NCBI GenBank assembly: GCA_947623455.1
Contig: OX392542.1
Span: 5,959,625 to 6,023,624 of the forward strand
From: Mimachlamys varia
Lineage: Eukaryota; Mollusca; Bivalvia; Pectinida; Pectinidae
Direction: 5' to 3'
Length of the DNA stretch: 64,000 bases
In this document: positions 15,301 to 23,900 of the stretch, piece after piece
Position numbering within the stretch: position 1 is the first letter of the stretch
How the letters are laid out: each line of letters starts with the position of its first letter
Notes under the pieces: model-generated
Database searches by the model: none
What the model saw: the letters and a program-made list of their open reading frames with translations, nothing else
What the model was told of the DNA's origin: nothing
Position numbers and translations under genes: made by a program

Positions 15301-15649
15301 CATATTTAATGTTGGAGTAGCTCTACCTATACGTGTAACAATGTTACAACTGCTGTCATCATACTTATAAAAGTTATTTAGACTACAATAAAAAAAGTAA
15401 ACATTACGAGCTGGACATATTCAAGTCTTAGAAAGCCTATAAAATGTTGAATACCACTCTAGTGACTTAATTATGCAACTAATTACACGAAAATGCAATA
15501 GTTTGAAAATATCATGACTTGTTATGATACATCATAAATTACACTACAAGTTAGTTCTACAATCTTATGACATGTCTTACCAAGTATTTCCCATCGGGCG
15601 AAAACTTGCAGAGTTGATTGGTTTGCCGAAATAGCTCAGAAAAATTCAT
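288..15649 (-). CDS. WRAP73: WRAP73 (WDR8) homolog, first six coding exons, 3' part outside window
   Basis: A WD-repeat protein that in vertebrates and fungi works at centriolar satellites or spindle poles with an SSX2IP/Msd1 partner, in spindle anchoring and ciliogenesis. Six exons read on the minus strand join in frame: 15649-15581, 10735-10640, 9828-9772, 7381-7265, 2579-2507 and 391-288, giving 516 nt or 172 residues. All have AG acceptors and GT donors. The protein starts MNFSELF, followed by KFSPDGKYL. Residues 75 on read VWSLEQPEW and then DEGSAGL, and the last exon contains [13 protein letters not shown]. These are family hallmarks of WRAP73 rather than generic WD repeats. The family length is about 460 aa, so roughly 40% is visible. 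The gene is divergently paired with the p53-family gene. The identification is from memory of the family, and the match runs over all six exons. Confidence 0.95.
721..890 (+). repeat. Three tandem ~60-bp degenerate tRNA-like units
   Basis: Units begin at 721, 781 and 841, a 60-bp period. Each has an A-box-like segment (AACTCAGTTGG, AACTCAATTGG, GGTTTATTGGG) followed about 30 bp later by a B-box-like segment (GGGTTCAAAT, GGGTTCGGAT, GAGCTCGAAT). The third unit is the most eroded. The layout resembles a tandem tRNA-derived SINE head or tRNA pseudogene multimer. No unit folds into a full cloverleaf by eye. Confidence 0.55.
984..1000. repeat. 17-nt poly-C tract
   Basis: An uninterrupted run of 17 C, the same length as the poly-G run at 141-157 but in the opposite sense. 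Confidence 0.9.
2507..2579 (-). CDS. WRAP73: WRAP73 coding exon 5
   Basis: It encodes [20 protein letters not shown] then QCQK, residues 114-137, phase 0 in and phase 1 out. The acceptor is cttacag and the donor gtaaga. It is too short to stand out as an open frame and was found by its match to the LRITVWSL...YPK block of the family. Confidence 0.92.
3221..3310. repeat. Dispersed ~90-bp repeat, copy A
   Basis: It shares an extended similarity with 24344-24432. Common blocks include GAACTATTCCAA, CTTTGAT, AGTTCAAATG and TCAGGG. The ends are imperfect inverted repeats (TTAACTYGGTCAACCCTGA against TCAGGGTTGAATG), which suggests a tiny MITE. Confidence 0.6.
5295..5345. repeat. Hairpin with 19-bp stem
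   Basis: The arms 5295-5313 and 5327-5345 are reverse complements with one mismatch (left ATGATGAATATAATCTCAC), and the loop is 13 nt. It lies in WRAP73 intron 4. It could be a short palindromic element or a transcribed hairpin, and nothing here shows expression. Confidence 0.6.
7265..7381 (-). CDS. WRAP73: WRAP73 coding exon 4
   Basis: It encodes residues 75-113, from [20 protein letters not shown] to [16 protein letters not shown], phase 0/0. The coding frame runs on openly past the gtacgt donor for some codons, but conservation and the in-frame join to the exon at 2579 support the cut at 7265. Confidence 0.94.
7382..9771. other. WRAP73 intron 3
   Basis: The 8133-8413 portion is GC-richer and dense in CAGGT/ACCTG motifs. 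The rest is AT-rich, with a TA-dinucleotide run near 8880. No coding signal seen. Confidence 0.6.
8133..8413. promoter_or_regulatory. Cluster of CAGGTG/CAGGTA motifs
   Basis: About twelve CAGGT or ACCTG pentamers occur in 280 bp, in both orientations (for example ACAGGTGAG, TCACCTGTC, GCAGGTGAC, CCCAGGTAAG, TTTACCTGTA, CTCAGGTGAT). Random expectation for this length is about 0.5. CAGGTG and CAGGTA are the core targets of Snail and ZEB zinc-finger repressors. Similar motif richness near 44.8 kb and 55.9 kb means a background repeat origin is possible. A regulatory role is inference. Confidence 0.35.
9772..9828 (-). CDS. WRAP73: WRAP73 coding exon 3
   Basis: A 57-nt microexon encoding [19 protein letters not shown], residues 56-74, phase 0/0. 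It sits between a ttctag acceptor and a gtacgt donor and matches the WSADS...YKRG(L/I)VQ block of the family. Confidence 0.92.
9829..10639. other. WRAP73 intron 2
   Basis: About 0.8 kb of AT-rich sequence. Nothing identifiable in it. Confidence 0.6.
10640..10735 (-). CDS. WRAP73: WRAP73 coding exon 2
   Basis: It encodes residues 24-55 ([20 protein letters not shown], then [12 protein letters not shown]), in phase 0 on both sides. This is the first WD-repeat strand set of the family. The donor is gtaaaa. Confidence 0.92.
10736..15580. other. WRAP73 intron 1
   Basis: About 4.8 kb of AT-rich sequence. The only clear structure is the MITE at 14652-15152. Confidence 0.65.
14652..15152. mobile_element. 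501-bp MITE with 95-bp terminal inverted repeats
   Basis: The terminal arms 14652-14746 and 15058-15152 are reverse complements over 95 bp, with about three mismatches seen by eye. Both arms are the same length, so there are no indels. The ends read TACAGTTACGTGCC and its complement, and the element is bounded by TA on each side (14650-14651 and 15153-15154). TA duplication with a TACAGT terminus fits a Tc1/mariner-type non-autonomous element. The interior holds two copies of the CGCCATTTTG motif, a YY1-type site. It encodes no transposase. It lies about 430 bp downstream of WRAP73 exon 1, inside intron 1. Confidence 0.88.
15581..15649 (-). CDS. WRAP73: WRAP73 coding exon 1 (start codon)
   Basis: It encodes residues 1-23, beginning MNFSELF and ending SPDGKYL, and ends in phase 0 at a gtaaga donor. 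The ATG at 15649 is the start because the peptide begins exactly where the conserved family N-terminus begins. The exon lies about 400 bp from the p53-gene TATA-like box. Confidence 0.93.
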
Positions 15650-16079
15650 CTTCTCCTAACTCAGCTAACATGAATACTAAATCGAGAATTGAACAAGCAA
15701 ACAAACTAAGCAACGAGTAAAGACACAATATACATTTTAAATGTCAAATAGCAAGTGTCAACATGCGGGTACCGCCATTTTGAATTCAGCGCCAAAACAA
15801 TCGCCGCATGCCTGTTATTTCTTACTAAACATGAATGTTAAAATTGTTGAAAACTGCAGACCGTGCAACATTCGTCTGACAAACAAATGTCAAATTGTTG
15901 TTTGGGTCGCAAACCTGTCAGGCGTGTCGTAAACAATTGGTTGTTTGCAATGTTTTCATAAGTGAACCACTAACTCCTAGCAGGGGTGCCCCTTTCAACG
16001 CACCGGTAGCTCGCTGATTGGTCAGTTAATCAAGACAGTCAAGGATTAGGTATAAAGCAGCTCCCATGGCCGGTTAGAG
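15650..16079. promoter_or_regulatory. Shared bidirectional promoter region, WRAP73 / p53-family gene
   Basis: This is the interval between two divergent genes. It contains GCCATTTTGAATTC near 15774 (a YY1-type CCATTTTG), an inverted CCAAT box ATTGG at 16017-16021, and a TATA-like TATAAAG at 16051-16057 facing the p53-family gene. GC content is higher than in the flanking introns. Transcription starts are inferred, not observed. Confidence 0.65.
16051..16057 (+). promoter_or_regulatory. TATA-like box of the p53-family gene
   Basis: TATAAAG preceded by the ATTGG box 30 bp upstream. A start near 16080 would follow. Confidence 0.5.
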
Positions 16080-16387
16080 TCATCGGTCACTACTGTCGTT
16101 ACCTCATTGGATTTAACACTACACTGGTAATATTTTAGATTTTTTATTAACACTTTATCTTATATTGTAAACTAACATCAGCAGCGAAGAAATATGTTGT
16201 GACGTGTTTTCCCGCGAATTAGTGTTCTCCGCCATTGGTATTTTGTACCACGTGGTATGCAATGGAGTCTCACTGAAGTTAGAGGTAGTTTCGTGACACG
16301 GGATGTTATAGACGTATTCTGTATGTGTTTTGGGGACAACAAATTTCATGCTTCTTCAACGAAGTAACACCACAACTCATCCTCATC
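16080..16387 (+). other. Putative 5' non-coding exon of the p53-family gene
   Basis: Bounded upstream by the TATA-like box and downstream by a strong donor, gtaagtaact, at 16388. The first coding exon at 17754 has its own acceptor upstream of the ATG, so a leader exon must exist. An alternative donor (ACTG followed by gtaata) lies at 16125. Confidence 0.45.
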
Positions 16388-17753
16388 GTAAGTAACTAAT
16401 TCTTGCTGTTTGTCGTGTATTTATGTAAAAAATACCCAGTAAAACTGTCATAACTTCACACGGGACACGCATGGTCTCCCGAGAAATGTCAATGGCGGAT
16501 GTGTATTTCAGAACTTGTATGTCGGTCGTTTACTATTTAGAGTGATATTCATGTTCACCTTTTATTTGTAATGCATCCGACTTTCAGATAATTGTTAAGA
16601 AGGGGCTCAAGTGATCCTGAAGTAAAAAGTTGTTGGACAATATGTAAAATGTTGCATTTATTTTGTAAAAAAAAAATGTAAACAAAGACGCTTCGGATGT
16701 TTGACGCCGATATTTTTACCGTTAGCACATTGTTGCCAAATGTATAACGGTTATTGTTGTTACTTTAATTAAGTGTTTATATCATATTGCTGAATTGAAT
16801 TTGCATGTATTGTGAGATATATATTAACGTAGCATCAAGTTGCATCATATTTATTTTTGTACATTTTGTTTCTCTTTTGGGGCAATTTCCCCATATTCAT
16901 TTTTTTCTACTTTTTGAGTTTGCAAAAATGTCCTCATATGATATATGCAATAATTGGATAGTTATTCTTAATCAATATGTGTGAAATTATATTTGTTCTG
17001 AAAAACAGGTTACAAAAAAAAAACTGAAGGTGATGAAAATGGATTTTTTTTTATAAAGATAAATAAGCTTTAGTATAACACAAACAGTTGTGTGTCATTA
17101 AAAAGATACAGGGATTTTCTGTACTTGATTTATGGTTATTATTTTTTTCTTCAAATTTTGTTGTTAAACATTTCCAGCATGTTATAGACAAGGTTAACAA
17201 CAAAATAGTCAAAATTTGGAGTAGATTTGATCACCTGCCTGTAATATTGTACCCTTTGACTTGCTTTGTGGGAATTTAGGGCTTGCCTTTAAAGTTCGGT
17301 AATCAGTTGACACTAGAGCCCTTGTGTCAATTTCAATACCTGTTGGGTATTTTTAAGTCAGTTTCTATGCCTATGTAAAGTAGAAACCCAAATCTAGTCA
17401 TGCATGACATAGCAGTTATTGGTAGCTAGGTCAGGTTTCTTAACAAATTCTGAGTATCAACAATGACATCACCGGGGCAACGTGATATACACACTGTACA
17501 AAGAAAATTGAATTCAATAGATATTGAGTGTAGGAAATTCTGAATATCAACGGCGACACCAGAAGACCAATATTTGGATAACACTTTTATTCTAGCCTTG
17601 GAGGTTAACTGGGAAAATGTTTAAATTCCATTGATAAGAGGTATTGAAATTTCTGGATTTGTACGACAAACAAAAGCTACTCTTAAACACTGGCTAAAAG
17701 TTTAAATTAAAATGGAAGTTTGCTGGCATGTGATGAATTTCTTTCTTTTACAG
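16388..17753. other. Intron 1 of the p53-family gene
   Basis: It interrupts the 5' leader. AT-rich, with no other feature seen. Confidence 0.5.
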
Positions 17754-17903
17754 ATTCAGTAAATTCATTCATCGTCACCCTGTCATGTCCCAGCTGTCTA
17801 CTGCTAGTACAACAACTACTAACGGTACACCTTCTGGCCCACCAATGTCTCAAGAAACATTCGAATACCTTTGGAACACATTAGGAGAAGTCACAGAAAA
17901 TGG
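17754..17903 (+). CDS. p53-family coding exon 1 (ATG 17785), MDM2/TAD box
   Basis: It contains 31 nt of leader and then residues 1-39, ending in phase 2. [11 protein letters not shown] carries the F-x3-W-x2-L motif that binds MDM2 and TFIID in p53 proteins. The start at 17785 is the first ATG in frame and lies 24 residues before this box. Confidence 0.95.
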
Positions 17904-20900
17904 GTAAGTCTTCTGTACACTTTCACGAAAAAAGAAATTCAAATGGATCAATTTCCAAAATTGACAAAACCTTTTTTAAATCACAAATAAGGCCAATTAG
18001 TGATTTACAATGTTAAAAGTCAGCAATCCTGGCTATTCCTGCTCTTCATATCAGAAAAATATTTTTCAGATCAAAAACTATGCCTACACTTTCTTTTACC
18101 AAAGAAAATCTAAAAATGAATTTTTTACATTTCAGTGGATATACTCAGATCGCGAGCAGGGACTTAGATTACGAGTATGCAGAACCAGCAGGTGAAGAAA
18201 CAAGTTTACAGATTGAGAGATTCCAAATTAGAGGCCAAAATGACTCCATATCTGATCTGGTGAGTGTTTTATTACGATCTTTCATTATTTACAAGTGGTG
18301 CCATTTTAGTACTTAATTTGTCCTTTATCGATTAATCATTTCATAATTAGTTTTTTAGCAGTTATATTGAGTATATTTTGCTGAATGCTGTTCATGTCAA
18401 TTTAGCTTATTGACACCGATACAAAACTGTTTTGATTAATTTTGTGAAGCGTGAATAACTTTGTGACTTTATGGTGTAGACATTGTAAAAAGGCTACCAC
18501 TCAATGTCTTGTATTGACCCCATGGCTGACACACGTCCATTTCAAATGTGTTTACCACACATCAGTGTGCTTTACCTTTAATCACAGGTAACCCCTAATG
18601 TTCACCTGTAACACAACTGTAGACCCACCAAGGGCTTTGTTCTGGGTGTGACCAGGGTCACACAGATATGTGTAGAAATGGGATCCTAAATTTACTTTGA
18701 GGGGTACAAACACCTTCACAGAGTGTTTGGTTATCATTAAACAGGCCAGCTAGAAAAGGAAAACAAACACAGGTCTAGCCTGCTTTTAAATTTCTGTGTG
18801 TAATGTATGCCCGCATACAGCTTACACACCATTACAGTCTATAGCTACAACACCATGTGGTTGAGCTAAAAATAAACACAGGTAGCGTCTCTCCTGGTTG
18901 TCAAGGCAACCTGGTGAAGCTTTACTCATTGAAAGCTCTGACAGATAGGCCAGGTTTTCCCAAGGCCAGTAGGCATTCAGATATAGATTTTCCAGCATCA
19001 GTAGCTGCATATAATTAGTGAGGCAGGCTTTCCCTTTATGTAGCATGAAGCCTCGTAACAGAAGTCATTAACATAATAAATTCTCACTGAACCCAGTGGT
19101 GTGTACGTATATTGTAGATTGAACAGCGCCTGATCTAGTACTTACCTATACATGTCAGGACAGGTAGATAATTACGTTGTACCCAAGCAAGACTGGACAT
19201 GCCAGATATATGTAGATGTTTGAGTAACTAAAAAGCAGATATTTAGTCTTGAAATGCATCAGTGAGAACAGTGGATTGAACAGTTATATATCTGTGATAT
19301 ATATTTATGTTAGAATTTTTACTGTGATATTACACACACTCCGTCCAAAATGATTAAGTTTGAGAGAACTGGATTCACCACATACAGGGTAAGTAAGGTG
19401 TCAAGTTTATAGTAACACATGGTGTTAGTAGCAGTGTACTTGATTAGGATTTCTCATTAATTTTTGGCAACAAGAAAGGAGGAGGGGGGTGTTCAGGATC
19501 TTGTTTATAGGAATATTTCCTTATTAAATTGAAGTCTTTTAAGAATATATCTTTCAGTTAATTTCTGTATTTGTTGTTAATCATCGCTTTAAACATATGT
19601 TATTATGTTGATTTGTTTGAAATAAGGAACATTTGTTGATGAATTAACATTGTTTATTATTTGGTTATTTATTAAAAGATGTATTAAATTTGATTAATAG
19701 TGAAGTATCTTATTCATTATCAATGAAATATAGTGAATAAGGGTCAAGCCAGGTGTGTATGCTAATTATATCGCTAGCTGACTGTTGCTGGTGAGATCTG
19801 CTAAAAATACATCAGGTGATCAATAAATATTGATAGATTTTTCATAAGAAGCTTTATGAATAGAGAAAAAGTATCAAACATTTTGTATAAAATGCAATTA
19901 AGACATGATTTTCTAACTCTAAATCTCTAATATAATCAAAAAAAGTATATATTTTGTGAACACTTAAAATATTATGAATCTTAATTACATTTAGTTTTAA
20001 TACTCTTTTATGCTTTAGCTTTACAGTAAATGTCAACTCTTTTCATAAGTTATTTTGTGGATATATTTGAGACATGCAATAAAGAATAGAATTTTGTTTA
20101 AATGGAGGTGTGTTCCAGCTGTGTTACATAGGACTGAAGGCCCTGGCCTAGGTACACTTGTACACTAAATGTCAGGTCTTTCTTATCTGTAATGATATTC
20201 ATAGACACAAGTAGGCCTGATTACTTCATACCTATCAGCTGGTCATACCTACCTACCCCACTGAGTGACCTACATTATTGATTTATTATACTACTTATCT
20301 CCTGATAAAGTCTAGTGTGTACAGGTTTATACTATACCAATTTTACCTGTTGTTCAGTTTCAAAAATAGTTGCTTATAAATGTATTTCATTGTCTATAAT
20401 CTGGTGTACTTCTTAAATATAAAGTTTGAATTATCGAATTAAAATAAAATGACTTTTCATTTTTTTCAAAATGGTTGTTTTCAAGAATTATTCAGTTTAC
20501 AAATGATACTGACATTTAAGTGAAAGTGTTAAAAATTGTCGTAAATTGAAATTAAATGCATTAGTTACTTACTAGTTACTACCAGAGCATATAAGAAGTG
20601 AAGTGTACACACTGGTAAAAGATTATTTAGATATATGTTACAAGCAAGGTGTATATAAGTGATCATGAATTAATATTAAATCAAATAGGCAATCTCATGT
20701 TTTGATAGGTGTATTTTCAAATTTAATTAAGTGTATGAAAGCCTCACATGTCAGTGATCCCAGTGTTTTTAAATACCTGGTTGACGTGAAAAATATTTCA
20801 CATGCTTTTATGTGGATCTTTACAAGTTCTGAAAAAAAAATTAGATGGTTCATATTGATGGTTAGCTTGAGTACTTTATTATTGCAGTCAACTCACCAAA

Positions 20901-23900
20901 ATCACTGAAATGTAAATTTATTCAAAAAAAAGTTAAACTTGGTGTAATAGTTTTTTTCAATTTGGTGTCATTGCAGCTTAACCCTATCATCGCAAACACA
21001 ACATCGGCCAGTTCTATGAGCCCGGACTCGCAAACCAACATAATCGGCAGCTCTGCATCCAGCCCATACAATGATGTAAGTATATCAGTATTGTGTCACG
21101 TTTTGTAGAACAGTGCATGTAACGGCTGTAAAATGTTTTCACTACATACCAGCTTATACAGTAGATATTTTTACCTTTTAACGTCACCATTAGATCTTGA
21201 TAAACTGTCTTATAATAACAATATGAGTCACATTTATGAAATATTTTTTTTACATGTTTTGGGGAGTCTTTCATTATTAGTTGCAATTTATTTCTTAATA
21301 CAAAAAATGTATAATTTACATTTTGTTTAACTTGAAGTCTAGAAGATTTGAGTTAGATATTGAACCTGCTGTATTGAAGGAGAATTTCGAGACACTCAAG
21401 TTTCATTATTTTTGTACTCACTGTTTGATGTTGTTGTAATGTAGATGTGTTGATTTCAGACCATCACATCCCCGCCCCCATACTCACCTCACACAGGAAT
21501 GCAGTCCCCCATTCCATCAGTACCATCAAAGTAAGTCAATTTCCTCCTCACAGTCAAATTTGTTCATCAGTAATTATATGTACATTATCATAATTATTAT
21601 TTTTGTGTTTTAATCAACTCGGAATAAAAAGGTATTATCCTGGGTTCAGAGTGATCATTTCACTTAAAAAAATGCTTTTGTTTTATACTGAAAATATACT
21701 GCGTGTCATTCAGGAAAATGTAGAGGTTTCTTGTAAATATTTTTATTATTTTTGAAACCTCAAACATTACAATATCATTGTACTAGTTCGAAATTTCTTT
21801 CAAAAGTAAAATTGAAAAAAAAAAATGTATGTATCCATTGACCTTTTGATAATGGCTGGGTGGGAATTGGCAATTTGCATGTGGCTTCACTGTGTGTTGA
21901 ACTTGGTAGAGTATTGGAACAAGTTATCATGACACAAGACCATGTTGTGGTATTGGTCCAAAATAGATTTATATGTACATAACACAATAGCGTGTTTGAT
22001 AGCCTTGGGGCTCTCTACAGAATTGGCCATTGTACATGTTCCAACTTGAAAGCCCAATTTAAATCTCCCCAGAATATTGATGTTATCAGAAAAGTCATAT
22101 GGTAAACAATGTGGGTCCCACAGGCTAAACCCGTATAACGGCTTAACAGTATTGTCAGTTCCCATAGGACAGGTACATTAATTAATATTTTAAAGGTAAT
22201 GATCCCATACTTCTCATTCTTTATTTATCACAGAGAAGCGTTTCAGAATGAAAACGTAAAAGTGTATTCACCTGTGTGTACGGTTAAGTTATGAAATTCC
22301 CCTATTGCTAAAAATGGACGCTCCCAGTTCAGTGGTTCAGTGTTGTCACAAAGGCCGATGTATACTTGAGTCTACCTGAATTTGATATAGAGGAGGGGAG
22401 CTACTGTTGACTCATTCCGGTATTGATCTCCTATGAAAGAACTAGTTTTTTCCCCATTTACGCTGGTTCCTGGCTAATGAACACGAACAAAAGCAGGGGA
22501 TTGTCCTTGTGGGACTGGTACCGTTAAATAACCGTAATCTAGGTCAACGACTCAGGAAATATTTTATGCGTGGCAGAATGCCTTTGTGGGCCGAACACCA
22601 GCACATACTCTGTTAGAATTACACTTGGAGATTAAATATCCTGTATACATTGACTGGGCTGTGAATTCAAAATGGCCAGACAAAAATCTATACCATTAAA
22701 GCGTTGTTCGTCAGGCTTGATTAAGTTCAGTAATGGAATCAAAACAACCATTCCAATGCATACAAGATATTTTCAATTACCTCATTAACATAGATTGTTG
22801 TTTTATCTGCCACCTTTAAAGGTACAGGAAATGGGGATATTTTTTCTGTATTCAGTACACATTATATCTGAATTGCCTCTTGTTCTGTAGGATAGAATCA
22901 TTCAAAGGTCTATATAAAAAAAAAAAACATTAATAAACATTGTTATATTCCTACAATTTCCCATCAGGTTTTTCACAGATTTTCATTTCCGATTCTGTTT
23001 GTCTTTACAGCACAGACTATGCTGGTGACCATGGTTTCCAGATCTCATTTTCACAGCCATCGAAAGAAACCAAATCTACAACCTGGACAGTAAGTTTACC
23101 TGTCACTAACACAGTGATTAACACATAGCATGGCTGTTAAAACATGTGGGAATTGAATTTACACCTGTGTGAGAACCATTGGTCACACCTTGACTGACTT
23201 GCTGGGCGAAAGTGCACCTCATGTTGATAATATTTACATATTCAGTCACAGACACAAATGTCTTTGTGCTGTAAAACATAGAAGTGAAACTATGCATTAA
23301 ATAATAATTTGGTAATCTATTGTAAACCTGAATATTACATGACAGTTGTCATTGAAGACATCACAAATTTCACGCATTGCTTCACACATGAATTAATTAA
23401 CTAAGTAAATTAGTTGATAACATTAATGAATGTCACCATTGTATAAGCACTCAAGGCAACTAAGATAGCTTGATATAACAAAGGGATGTTAAAATAATAT
23501 ATATGAAGATAGGTTTTGCCAAGAATAGAATATTGTAAAAGAATTTCTTTATTACTTACATTTTCAGGGTTTTCCCTGACTCACAAAACCTGCATTTTGA
23601 CTCCTTAAATTGCCAAAAGACTCCCCGAAATCTTAAATATATCAAATTTGGGGGTCCCAGGGAAAACCCTGATCATTTCGATGAATAAATATTGTTGTCC
23701 AGTTGCTTATTATGTAAGATTTAAGAAAATTACTTGTAAATGTTAAAGTGATGGAATTAATGAGGGTTTAATCACTTCAATTTCATGTGTTTCAAATGTC
23801 TTTTTTCGCTTGCAGTACTCAGAGGTGCTTAAAAAATTGTATGTACGAATGGCTACAACATGTCCAGTGAGATTCAAGTGTACACGATCCCCTGCCCCCG

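Noticed and set aside
18260..20976. Internal promoter and first exon for an N-terminally truncated p53-family isoform
   Set aside because: Such isoforms are known in molluscs, but no ATG exon with a donor matching exon 3 phase and a promoter signal could be singled out here.
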